NCBI GenBank assembly: GCA_017540945.1
Contig: JAFYAB010000110.1
Coordinates: 1 to 39,269 of the forward strand
Reading direction: 5' to 3'
Length of the DNA stretch: 39,269 nucleotides
Source: Oscillospiraceae bacterium
GTDB lineage: Bacteria; Bacillota_A; Clostridia; Oscillospirales; Oscillospiraceae
Of this stretch, positions 22,668 to 30,050 are shown one piece after another. Within the stretch, counting starts at the first letter, position 1; each line of letters starts with the position of its first letter. The notes beneath the pieces were generated by a model. It was not told where the DNA came from. It did not search any database and saw nothing but the letters and a program-made list of their open reading frames with translations. Made by a program: the position numbers and the translations under genes.

Positions 22668-24208
22668 ATCATACACTGAACCTTTCCGCCGGCCCCCACG
22701 TCCGGGACAAATGGACCACCTCCTTCATCATGAAAATGGTCCTACTGGCGCTGATGCCGGCTACGGTCATCGGGATCTTCACCTTCGGCCTGCCGGCCCT
22801 CTGGGTGATCCTGGTCTCGGTGATTTCCGCCGTGGGCACGGAATTTGTTTTCGACAAGCTCACCGGCAGGCCCGACACCTGGAAGGACGGCTCCGCGGCC
22901 CTCACGGGCCTGCTGCTGGCCCTGACCTTATCCGCCAGCACCCCCCTCTACGCGCCGATCATCGGCTCCATCTTCGCGATTTTGGTAGTCAAATGTGCCT
23001 TCGGCGGCCTGGGCAAGAACTTCATCAACCCGGCTCTGGCGGCCCGCTGCTTCCTTTTGATTTCCTTCCCCGGCGCCATGACCGTCTACGCCGTGGACGG
23101 CGTGGCCTCCGCCACTCCCTGCGCCGACCTGGCCGCGGGCAAGATCGTGAATCTCACGTCCATGTTCCTGGGCACCGCCAACGGTGTCATCGGGGGCTCC
23201 ATCCTGGGTCTGCTGATTGGCGGCCTGGCCCTCTGGGCCTTTGACATCATCCACGGCCAGATCTGCTTTACCGTCATCGGGGCCTTCACCCTGGTTATCG
23301 CCCTCTTCGGCGGCAAGGGCTTCGATCCCGCCTTCCTGGCCGCCCATCTCTGCGGCGGCGGCGTGATCCTGGGCGCCTTCTTCATGGCCACGGACTACGT
23401 GACTTCCCCCATGAGCCGCCTGGGCCAGACCTTCTACGGCCTGCTCATCGGCGTCCTGGGCGCCCTGTTCCGCATCAAGGGCGCGGCGGCCGACTCCTTC
23501 AGCTACTCCATCATCACGGCGAACCTCTTCACGCCCTTCATCGACACCTACATCGTGGACAAGCCCTTCGCCTTCCGGGTCAAGGAGATGAACCGCCGCA
23601 TCGACGGCTGGACCAAGAAGCCCCTGCTGCAGCGGATCCCCAAGCCCGTCATTGCCCTGACGGTGATCGCCATGCTGGCGGGCCTGGCCCTCTCCGGCGT
23701 CTACTCCATGACCAAGGACAGCATCGACGCCCAGAAGCAGGCCGCCTCCGCCGCCGCCTACAAGACGGTGCTGCCGGCGGCTGAGAGCTTCGAGCCCCAG
23801 ACGGCCAAGGTGGAGGCCCTGGAGGGCCAGGTCTACGGCACGGACTTCGGCCGGGTCACCATCAACGAGGCCATGGTCGGCAAGGACGCCGACGGCAGCG
23901 TGGTGGGCTGGGCCGTCTCCGTCACCTCCGCCGAGGGCTACGACGGCAACGTCACCCTCTCCCTGGGCGTGGGCACCGACGGGAAGATCAACGGCATCTC
24001 CTTCACGGAGCTCCACGAGACCCCCGGCAAGGGCATGCTCTGGGCCGAGGACGACAACCTTTCCAAATTCGCCGGCAAGTCCGCGACGAAGCTGACCCTG
24101 GGCACGGACATTGACGCCATCACCGGCGTCACCGTCACCTCCAAGGCCGTGGTCAACGCGGTGAACGCGGGTCTGGACTTCATCAACACGCAGTTAAGGG
24201 GGGAGTAA
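22664..24208 (+). CDS. rnfD-rnfG: Fused Rnf complex subunits D and G
   Basis: 514 residues, about the sum of RnfD (about 310) and RnfG (about 190), in one uninterrupted frame. Residues 1-308 are RnfD: nine or ten membrane segments, KNFINPALAARCF, and DGVASATPC with Thr151 at the covalent FMN site (SATP). Residues 327-514 are RnfG: a membrane helix at 329-347, a periplasm-type domain, and DAITGVTVTS (484-493) with Thr492 as the probable ApbE-type FMN attachment site. The link EMNRRIDGWTKKPLLQRIPK has no stop. An internal ATG (M309) has AAGGAG only one base upstream, too close for efficient separate initiation. RnfD and RnfG normally come from adjacent genes. Both FMN sites appear intact, so the fusion should work. 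Confidence 0.93.
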   Translation: MNHTLNLSAGPHVRDKWTTSFIMKMVLLALMPATVIGIFTFGLPALWVILVSVISAVGTEFVFDKLTGRPDTWKDGSAALTGLLLALTLSASTPLYAPIIGSIFAILVVKCAFGGLGKNFINPALAARCFLLISFPGAMTVYAVDGVASATPCADLAAGKIVNLTSMFLGTANGVIGGSILGLLIGGLALWAFDIIHGQICFTVIGAFTLVIALFGGKGFDPAFLAAHLCGGGVILGAFFMATDYVTSPMSRLGQTFYGLLIGVLGALFRIKGAAADSFSYSIITANLFTPFIDTYIVDKPFAFRVKEMNRRIDGWTKKPLLQRIPKPVIALTVIAMLAGLALSGVYSMTKDSIDAQKQAASAAAYKTVLPAAESFEPQTAKVEALEGQVYGTDFGRVTINEAMVGKDADGSVVGWAVSVTSAEGYDGNVTLSLGVGTDGKINGISFTELHETPGKGMLWAEDDNLSKFAGKSATKLTLGTDIDAITGVTVTSKAVVNAVNAGLDFINTQLRGE

Positions 24209-24209
24209 G

Positions 24210-24890
24210 ATGAACAAATATCTGGAACGGCTGTACAACGGCCTCATCAAGGAAAACCCCACCCTGGTCCTGATGCTGGGCATGTGCCCCACCCTGGCGG
24301 TCTCCACCCGGGCGGCCAACGGCATCGGCATGGGCCTGTCCACCCTGGCGGTGCTGGTCCTGTCCAACCTGGTGATCTCCCTGCTGCGGAAGCTCATCCC
24401 CGACCAGGTCCGGCTCCCGGCCTACATCGTCATCGTGGCATCCCTGGTCACGGTCACGGAGCTGCTGATCGAGGCCTATCTGCCCTCGGTCTACGAGGCC
24501 CTGGGCATCTACATCCCGCTGATCGTGGTGAACTGCATCATCCTGGGCCGGGCCGAGGCCTATGCCAACAAGAACGGTCCGCTGCTGTCCGTCTTTGACG
24601 GCATCGGCATGGGCCTGGGCTTCACCATCGCCCTGACCCTGGCCGGCGCGGTCCGGGAGATCCTGGGCAGCGGCACCTGCTTCGGCGCCCGGGTCCTTCC
24701 TGAGGCCGTGGAGCCCATGGGCATCTTCGTCCAGCCTCCCGGGGCCTTCCTGGTCATCGCCCTGTTCATCATCATCATGAACGCCATCGGCATCAAGACC
24801 CGCCAGCGCCAGCTGGTGGAGAGCGCCTGCGACGGCTGCTGCGCGAGCTGCGCGTCCAAGTGCGACGCACCGAAGGAGGCGGCAAAATGA
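24210..24890 (+). CDS. rnfE: Rnf complex subunit E, membrane subunit
   Basis: 226 residues, start one base after the rnfDG stop. It has six membrane segments. The RnfE/NqrD pattern is clear: NPTLVLMLGMCPTLAVSTRAANG in the first segment, with the cysteine that shares an FeS cluster with RnfA, and later LIVVNCIILGRAEAYA. Its C terminus carries a cysteine-rich tail, CDGCCASCASKC (about 208-219), which I do not recall as standard and which might bind a metal. It overlaps rnfA by four bases. Confidence 0.96.
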   Translation: MNKYLERLYNGLIKENPTLVLMLGMCPTLAVSTRAANGIGMGLSTLAVLVLSNLVISLLRKLIPDQVRLPAYIVIVASLVTVTELLIEAYLPSVYEALGIYIPLIVVNCIILGRAEAYANKNGPLLSVFDGIGMGLGFTIALTLAGAVREILGSGTCFGARVLPEAVEPMGIFVQPPGAFLVIALFIIIMNAIGIKTRQRQLVESACDGCCASCASKCDAPKEAAK

Positions 24891-25468
24891 ATCAAAATCT
24901 GTTGCTTATCATCATTTCCGGCGCGCTGATCAACAACGTGGTCCTGAGCCAGTTTTTGGGCATCTGTTCCTTCCTGGGCGTGTCCAAGCAGATGAAGGCC
25001 TCCGCCTCCCTGGGCGGCGCGGTGATCTTCGTCATCACCATCGCCTCCGCCGTGGCGAGCCTGCTCTATGACAACGTCCTGGCCCCCCTGGGCCTGGATT
25101 TCATGAAGACCATCGTCTTCATCCTGGTCATCGCGGCCCTGGTGCAGATCGTGGAGATGTTCCTCAAGAAGAAATCCCCCGGCGTCTACAAGGCCCTGGG
25201 CATCTTCCTGCCCCTGATCACCACCAACTGCGCGGTCCTGGGCGTGGCGCTGACCAACGTGCAGAACGGCTACAACTTCATCGAGTCCGTTCTCTCCGGC
25301 TTCGGCACCGCCCTGGGCTTCACCCTGGCCATCGTCCTGCTGGCCGGCATCCGCAGCCGCATCAACGAGGAGGATCTGCCCGCCCCCCTGCGGGGCGCGC
25401 CCATCGTCCTGATCGCCGCAGCCCTGATGTCCATCGCTTTCATGGGCTTCTCCGGCCTGACGTTCTGA
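24887..25468 (+). CDS. rnfA: Rnf complex subunit A, membrane subunit
   Basis: 193 residues; the start is the ATG in the ATGA overlap with rnfE. The frame is open upstream to 24860, but that would lie inside rnfE. The N-terminal INNVVLSQFLGICSFLGVS and the inverted partner PLITTNCAVLGVALTN are the two half-membrane motifs with the cysteines (in GICSF and TNCAV) expected to hold the intramembrane FeS cluster together with RnfE. It has six membrane segments, normal in length for the family. Confidence 0.97.
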   Translation: MNQNLLLIIISGALINNVVLSQFLGICSFLGVSKQMKASASLGGAVIFVITIASAVASLLYDNVLAPLGLDFMKTIVFILVIAALVQIVEMFLKKKSPGVYKALGIFLPLITTNCAVLGVALTNVQNGYNFIESVLSGFGTALGFTLAIVLLAGIRSRINEEDLPAPLRGAPIVLIAAALMSIAFMGFSGLTF

Positions 25469-25478
25469 GGAGGCTGCC

Positions 25479-26285
25479 ATGGATACGACTATTATTCTGA
25501 TCACCACCATCGTCATCACCGTCATCGGCGCCATCGTCGGCGCGGGTCTGGTCTTTACCGGGAAGAAATTCCGCGTGGTCGTGGATGAGAAGGAGGCCGC
25601 CGTCCGGGAGCTCCTGCCCGGCAACAACTGCGGCGCCTGCGGCTACGCCGGCTGCGACGCCATGGCCGCCGCCATCGCTCAGGGCGAGGCCCCTGCCAAC
25701 GGCTGTCCCGTGGGCGGCAGCCCCGTGGCCGAGAAGATCGCCGCCGTCATGGGCGTGGAGGCCGGGGCCGTGATCCGCAAAATCGCCTTCGTCCGCTGCA
25801 AGGGCTCCTGCGAGTATACCCAGAACCAGGGCAATTACATCGGCGTGCAGGACTGCGCCTCCGCCGTCCGCGCCGGCCTGGCCCTGACCAGCTGCGACTA
25901 TGGCTGCTTAGGCTTAGGCAGCTGTATGAAGGCCTGCCCCAACGACGCCATCTATATCAAAGACGGCGTGGCCGAGGTCAACCGGAAGCGCTGCGTGGGC
26001 TGCGGCCTATGTGCCAAGGCCTGCCCCAAGGGTTTGATCGAGCTGATCCCCGAGACCCATCTGGTGGCAGTCCAGTGCTCCAACAAGGACCGGGGCCCCC
26101 AGGTCAAGGCGGTCTGCTCCGCCGGCTGCATCGGCTGTATGCTCTGCACCCGCCAGTGCGAGACCGGCGCCATCACCGTGACCAACAACCTGGCCCACAT
26201 CGACTACGAGGCCTGCACCCAGTGCGGCAAGTGCGTGGAGAAATGCCCCGCCATGGTCATCACGCCCCCTGCGACCCGCCCGTAG
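25479..26285 (+). CDS. rnfB: Rnf complex subunit B, ferredoxin-interacting FeS subunit
   Basis: 268 residues, ATG after GGAGG. One N-terminal anchor (about 4-26) is followed by the RnfB 4Fe-4S motif NNCGACGYAGCDAMA. Further groups are SCDYGCLGLGSCMKACP, CVGCGLCAKACP, CIGCMLCTRQC and CTQCGKCVEKCP, so about five cubane clusters. It accepts electrons from reduced ferredoxin and feeds the membrane part. The stop codon TAG and the last codons (PATRP) lie in the first element of a REP-like array (GTAG at 26282-26285), so the C terminus has probably been changed by that repeat. Confidence 0.96.
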   Translation: MDTTIILITTIVITVIGAIVGAGLVFTGKKFRVVVDEKEAAVRELLPGNNCGACGYAGCDAMAAAIAQGEAPANGCPVGGSPVAEKIAAVMGVEAGAVIRKIAFVRCKGSCEYTQNQGNYIGVQDCASAVRAGLALTSCDYGCLGLGSCMKACPNDAIYIKDGVAEVNRKRCVGCGLCAKACPKGLIELIPETHLVAVQCSNKDRGPQVKAVCSAGCIGCMLCTRQCETGAITVTNNLAHIDYEACTQCGKCVEKCPAMVITPPATRP

Positions 26286-26426
26286 CGGCGCACAGTGTGC
26301 GCCACCCCCGCCCGTAGGGGCCGAACTCGAAGAGTCACGAAGTATGACCACATCGGCCCTCTGCCCTCGCCCGTAGCGGCGCACAGCGCCACGCACCCCC
26401 ACCCGTAGCGCGGGCAATCTGCCCGC
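26282..26426 (+). repeat. Tandem array of four REP-like GTAG palindromes between rnfB and nrfA
   Basis: Four units, each starting CCCGTAG: 26282-26303 (GGCGCACA/TGTGCGCC), 26314-26359 (GGGGCCGA...TCGGCCC with the nested 20-bp insert), 26373-26390 (GGCGC/GCGCC) and 26405-26426 (GCGGGCA/TGCCCGC). The stems are of three different sequence classes. No promoter could be seen in the 175-bp gap, so nrfA may depend on read-through from rnf, or these hairpins may attenuate it. Confidence 0.85.
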
Positions 26427-26460
26427 CTGACCCTGCTGACAAGGAAAAGGAGAACTGACT

Positions 26461-27765
26461 ATGGACAAAAAAACCATCATCTGGAAAGTGATCTGCGGGC
26501 TCGTCATCGTGGCCGTGGCCGTCGTGCTGCTCAGCGGCGTACTCAACAAGAGCGACGTCCGCTATCACACCGAGGCCCTGACCCGGGACCAGCTCACGGA
26601 GCTGAGCGCCAAGGCCCCCACGGAGACGGCCTACGACGGCACCATCAAGGCCGAGGCCTGGAAGACCGTCTTCCCCTACATCGCCGATTCCATGGACGCC
26701 AACAAGACCAACGACAAGATCGAGGACTATCTGGAGATGGACCCCTATCTGGTGAACATCTACGAGGGCTTTGGCTTCGCCAAGGAGTACGGATCCGCCC
26801 GGGGCCACAACTACACCTTAGAGGACGTCCACCACACGGCCCGGCCCCACGCCGCCGCCAACTGCCTGACCTGCAAGACCCCCAACTTCGCCAAGCTGGT
26901 CCAGGACGAGGGCGTCAGCGCCTATACCAAGTCCTTTGACGAGGTCTGGGAGAAGATCAACGCCGAGGGCGAAAACGTGAGCTGCTACACCTGCCACGGC
27001 AACAGCGCCGGGGACAAGGGCGAGCTCCGGGTCACCCATACCTACGTCAACAAGGCCCTGGGCGCCAACCTGGGCAGCATCGACCCCGCCACCGTGAGCT
27101 GCGGCCAGTGCCACATCGAGTACTACTTCACCCCCACGGACAAGGAGACCATGATGCCCTACGACAGCGTGGAGGCCATGACCCCCGAGGCCATTCTGGA
27201 GTACTACGACAACATGGTCCTGCCCGACGGCACCGTGGGCTTCGCCGACTGGACCCAGGAGAGCACCGGCGCGAAGATGCTCAAGGCCCAGCACCCCGAG
27301 TTTGAGACCTATCTCCAGGGCGTCCACGCCCCCATGGGCATGAACTGCGCCGACTGCCACATGGAGATCAAGATGAACGAGGACGGCACGGTCTACCACA
27401 GCCATGAGCTGGTGAGCCCCCTCAGCAGCGAGGCTCTGCTGGAGAGCTGCGCCAAGTGCCACGGCGACACCAACATGGTCCAGAAGGTCCACCGGATCCA
27501 GGACCAGGTCAAGACCCGGGAGACCGAGATCGGCAACAAGCTCTCCGCCTTCAAGGACGCCCTGGCGGAGGCGAACAAGACCGGCAAGCTGAGCGAGGCG
27601 GATCTGAATGCCGTTCGCAAGCTGTACCGGGAGGCCCAGTGGTTCTTCGACTTCGACTACGTGGAGAACGCCGAGGGCGCCCACAATTCCGCCCTTGCCA
27701 ACCACTGCCTGGACCTGGCGGCGGAGAAGATCGCCGAGGGCATGGCGATGCTGGGAAACAACTGA
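26461..27765 (+). CDS. nrfA: Pentaheme cytochrome c nitrite reductase (ammonia-forming)
   Basis: 434 residues, ATG after AAGGAG. An N-terminal uncleaved-looking helix (about 8-26) anchors the protein to the outer face of the membrane. Heme sites are CLTCK (135-139, the lysine-ligated active-site heme that defines NrfA), CYTCH (175), CGQCH (214), CADCH (296) and CAKCH (330). Active-site residues seen are Arg114 (SARGH) and the tyrosine after the third heme (CHIEYY); QGVHAPMG holds a probable active-site His. It reduces nitrite to ammonium with six electrons. The usual quinol dehydrogenase partner NrfH is absent. The rnf operon lies upstream and the heme-attachment genes ccs1-ccsA downstream. 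Confidence 0.96.
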   Translation: MDKKTIIWKVICGLVIVAVAVVLLSGVLNKSDVRYHTEALTRDQLTELSAKAPTETAYDGTIKAEAWKTVFPYIADSMDANKTNDKIEDYLEMDPYLVNIYEGFGFAKEYGSARGHNYTLEDVHHTARPHAAANCLTCKTPNFAKLVQDEGVSAYTKSFDEVWEKINAEGENVSCYTCHGNSAGDKGELRVTHTYVNKALGANLGSIDPATVSCGQCHIEYYFTPTDKETMMPYDSVEAMTPEAILEYYDNMVLPDGTVGFADWTQESTGAKMLKAQHPEFETYLQGVHAPMGMNCADCHMEIKMNEDGTVYHSHELVSPLSSEALLESCAKCHGDTNMVQKVHRIQDQVKTRETEIGNKLSAFKDALAEANKTGKLSEADLNAVRKLYREAQWFFDFDYVENAEGAHNSALANHCLDLAAEKIAEGMAMLGNN

Positions 27766-27773
27766 GAATTGCC

Positions 27774-27787
27774 AGTTAACAGTTGAC
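27774..27787 (+). repeat. Heptamer tandem repeat (AGTTAAC-AGTTGAC)
   Basis: AGTTAAC and AGTTGAC in direct tandem. The second copy supplies most of the TTGACA -35 box at 27783-27788. Confidence 0.4.
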
Positions 27788-27811
27788 AATTTTCCCGGAA
27801 AACGATACAAT
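27783..27811 (+). promoter_or_regulatory. Candidate promoter for ccs1-ccsA
   Basis: TTGACA (27783-27788, perfect), 17-base spacer, TACAAT (27806-27811). It would allow ccs1-ccsA expression independent of nrfA. A 12-bp hairpin starts right after the -10 box, so the transcript would begin within it. Confidence 0.6.
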
Positions 27812-27850
27812 AACAGCAGAGCGTGACCTTTCGCGCTCTGCTGTTGATTT
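27812..27850 (+). terminator. Hairpin between nrfA and ccs1, possible nrfA terminator
   Basis: AACAGCAGAGCG (27812-27823) pairs perfectly with CGCTCTGCTGTT (27834-27845) around a 10-base loop, followed by GATTTT. The T-run is short, so termination may be partial. TTTTCCCG occurs on both sides of the hairpin. Confidence 0.6.
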
Positions 27851-27870
27851 TCCCGAAAGGATCTTTTTCC

Positions 27871-29124
27871 ATGAAAAAACTCTGGAAATTCCTTGGCTCC
27901 ATGCAGTTTGCCATCATCCTGCTGGTAATCCTGGCCGCTGCCTGCGCCGGGGGCAGCTTCATCCCCCAGGGCCTCAGCCTGGAGCAGTATGCAGCCCAGT
28001 ATTCCGAGCGCACAGCGGGGCTGATCCTGGGCCTGGGCCTGGACGACGTGTTTCACGCCTGGTGGTTCCTGCTGCTGACCCTCTTCCTCTGCGGCAATCT
28101 GCTGCTCTGTAACCTGATCCGCCTGCCCCAGCTGATCCGCCGCACCAAGGCCGCCGCGGACCCGACGAAGCTGGGCAGCCCCGGCCTCCGTCTGGAGGGC
28201 GTCCGGGACTTCGACGCCCTGCTGGCGAAGCTGCACATGCCCAAGGCGAAGACCGGAACGGACGCCGAGGGCCGGAGCCTGTGCTTTTCCGTGCAGAACC
28301 GGATCGGCCTCTGGGGCGCCTGGGTCTGCCACCTGGGCATCCTGCTGCTGATCGTGGGCTTCACGCTGGGCCAGATGACCAAGGAGGAATACACAGTCTA
28401 CGGGGTCCCCGGCGAGACCAAGCAGGTGGCCGACACCGACTATTTTGTCCAGATCCACGACTTCCGCGTGGAGCGGGCAGCGGACGGCTTTGCCGAGCAG
28501 TACTGCTCCGCCGTGACCCTGCACTACGCCCCGGAGGGGCAGGCGGCGGAGGCTGTGGACGCCGAGGCCAGCGTCAACCACCCGGGCTCCGCCTTCGGAT
28601 TCAAGCTCTACCAGAACTCCATGGGTGACGCTGCCAAGCTGACCATCCGGCGGGACGGAGAAAGCGTCCAGGAGAGCTGGGTCTGCGCCGGGGACAGCGT
28701 TCCCGTCCTGGAAACGCCTCTGTCGCTTCGGCTTCAGTCCGTCCTCTGGGAGGAGGCGGAGGGGGAGCGGAACCCAACGGGTTATGCCTATATGATCTAC
28801 GTGGGCGAGGAGTTCTACACCATGAATGTCCAGGGCGAGGGCGAGACCATTCCGGACTTCCGGCCCTACGAGGCCCAACTGTCCGAGGCTCAAAGCTACA
28901 CCCTGTTGCAGATCAAGCGGGACCGCTTCACCCCCCTGGCCTTTGCGGGCGGCGTCGTCACCATGCTGGGCCTGCTGCTGGCCTTCTACCTGCAAACCCG
29001 CAAGCTCTGGGCCCTGCAGAACGAGGACGGGACCTGGACCGTCTGCGGCAGCTCCCCCAAGGGCGGCGCCCTCTTCGCGGACCGGGTAACGGAAGCCGCG
29101 GAACAGATAAAAAATGAAAGTTGA
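27871..29124 (+). CDS. ccs1: System II cytochrome c maturation protein Ccs1/ResB
   Basis: 417 residues, ATG after GAAAGGA; the frame is open to 27823, but that part overlaps the hairpin. Membrane segments lie at about 8-28, 64-83, 147-169 and 367-388, with a large outward-facing domain between the third and fourth. The ResB signatures are the N-terminal LWKFLGSMQFAIILL and FIPQG, then a hydrophobic segment with CHLGILLLIVGF and the last one LAFAGGVVTMLGLLLAFY with nearby basic residues. With CcsA it forms the heme exporter/lyase that attaches heme to CXXCH motifs outside the cell; NrfA next door is the obvious client. The last codons and stop lie in a heptamer repeat. Confidence 0.92.
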   Translation: MKKLWKFLGSMQFAIILLVILAAACAGGSFIPQGLSLEQYAAQYSERTAGLILGLGLDDVFHAWWFLLLTLFLCGNLLLCNLIRLPQLIRRTKAAADPTKLGSPGLRLEGVRDFDALLAKLHMPKAKTGTDAEGRSLCFSVQNRIGLWGAWVCHLGILLLIVGFTLGQMTKEEYTVYGVPGETKQVADTDYFVQIHDFRVERAADGFAEQYCSAVTLHYAPEGQAAEAVDAEASVNHPGSAFGFKLYQNSMGDAAKLTIRRDGESVQESWVCAGDSVPVLETPLSLRLQSVLWEEAEGERNPTGYAYMIYVGEEFYTMNVQGEGETIPDFRPYEAQLSEAQSYTLLQIKRDRFTPLAFAGGVVTMLGLLLAFYLQTRKLWALQNEDGTWTVCGSSPKGGALFADRVTEAAEQIKNES

Positions 29125-29131
29125 AAGTTGG
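29111..29131 (+). repeat. Heptamer tandem repeat at the ccs1-ccsA junction
   Basis: AAAATGA, AAGTTGA and AAGTTGG in direct succession. It encodes the C terminus and stop of ccs1 and a possible TTG start for ccsA. Confidence 0.4.
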
Positions 29132-29139
29132 TGCGAGAC

Positions 29140-29964
29140 ATGACCCATCTGCTGAACGTCGAAAACGTCCTGTTCTACATTGTGATCTGTCTGTATTTCC
29201 TCGCCATGATCGGCTATTTTCTCTTCATCGCCCTCAAAAAGGAGGGCCTGGCGAAGCTTGCCTCCATCATCCAGGCCGTTGGGCTGCTGCTGCACACGGC
29301 AGCTCTGATCTGCCGTGGCATCGGAGCGGGCCGCCTGCCCATGACGAACCAGTATGAGTTCGCCACCAGCTTTGCCTGGGGCCTGAGCCTGGTGAGTCTG
29401 ATCTTCATCTGGAAGTTCAAATTCCCCATGCTGGGGGCCTTTGCCGCCCCAGTGATCCTCCTGCTGATCGGCTACGCCGCCATGCAGAGCAAGGAGGTCA
29501 AGGCCCTGATGCCTTCCCTGCGCTCCAGCTGGCTGGGCTTCCACGTCTCTACCGCCATCATCGCCTACGGCTCCTTCGGCGTCAGCTTCGTGCTGGGCAT
29601 CATCTTCCTGCTGCGGGAGAAGATGAAGGACCGGGGCTTCTGGGATCAGCACGTGCCCGGCAAGGAGAAGCTGGACATGATCGCCTACCGCTCCGTCTGC
29701 CTGGGCCTGCTGTTTTTAACCTTCACCATCATCAGCGGCGCCATCTGGGCCGAGCAGGCCTGGGGCTCCTACTGGTCCTGGGACCCCAAGGAGACCTGGT
29801 CCCTGGTGACCTGGCTGGTCTACGCCGCCTATCTCCACCTTCGCATCCGCCGGGGCTGGAAGGGCAGAACCGCCGCCATCTTCGCCGTGGCGGGCTTTAT
29901 CTGCGTCATGTTTACCTACATCGGCGTCAATACCTTCCTGCCGGGCATTCACAGCTACGCATAG
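29140..29964 (+). CDS. ccsA: System II cytochrome c maturation protein CcsA/ResC (heme handling)
   Basis: 274 residues from the ATG at 29140. TTG at 29128 or GTG at 29131 are possible starts, and no clear ribosome binding site distinguishes them. Eight or so membrane segments are present. The tryptophan-rich WWD heme-binding motif is WGSYWSWDPKETW (208-220). Conserved histidines that ligate heme are probably His52, His135 and His271. It delivers heme to the outside for attachment by Ccs1. It follows ccs1 by 15 bases and ends at a REP-derived terminator. Confidence 0.93.
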   Translation: MTHLLNVENVLFYIVICLYFLAMIGYFLFIALKKEGLAKLASIIQAVGLLLHTAALICRGIGAGRLPMTNQYEFATSFAWGLSLVSLIFIWKFKFPMLGAFAAPVILLLIGYAAMQSKEVKALMPSLRSSWLGFHVSTAIIAYGSFGVSFVLGIIFLLREKMKDRGFWDQHVPGKEKLDMIAYRSVCLGLLFLTFTIISGAIWAEQAWGSYWSWDPKETWSLVTWLVYAAYLHLRIRRGWKGRTAAIFAVAGFICVMFTYIGVNTFLPGIHSYA

Positions 29965-29968
29965 CTCT

Positions 29969-29999
29969 GTAGGGGCCGATGCCCACATCGGCCCTTTTT
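29969..29999 (+). terminator. Intrinsic terminator formed by a REP-like element after ccsA
   Basis: GTAG (29969-29972), GGGCCGATG (29973-29981), loop CCCA, CATCGGCCC (29986-29994) and five T. A 9-bp perfect stem followed by a T-run makes a full rho-independent terminator. The sequence is the short form of the elements at 21003 and 26314, without their 20-bp insert. Confidence 0.85.
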
Positions 30000-30050
30000 C
30001 CCCGCGCGGACGCCAAGAGATTCAGGAGTAATGATGAGAGGTCAGAGTTC

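Noticed and set aside
26282..26426. Possible CRISPR array in the rnfB-nrfA gap
   Set aside because: Only four units with unequal spacing and different stem sequences, sharing just CCCGTAG; no cas genes nearby.
26818..29652. Minus-strand open frame of 944 codons
   Set aside because: Antisense shadow of nrfA, ccs1 and ccsA, whose heme and WWD motifs are clear on the plus strand.
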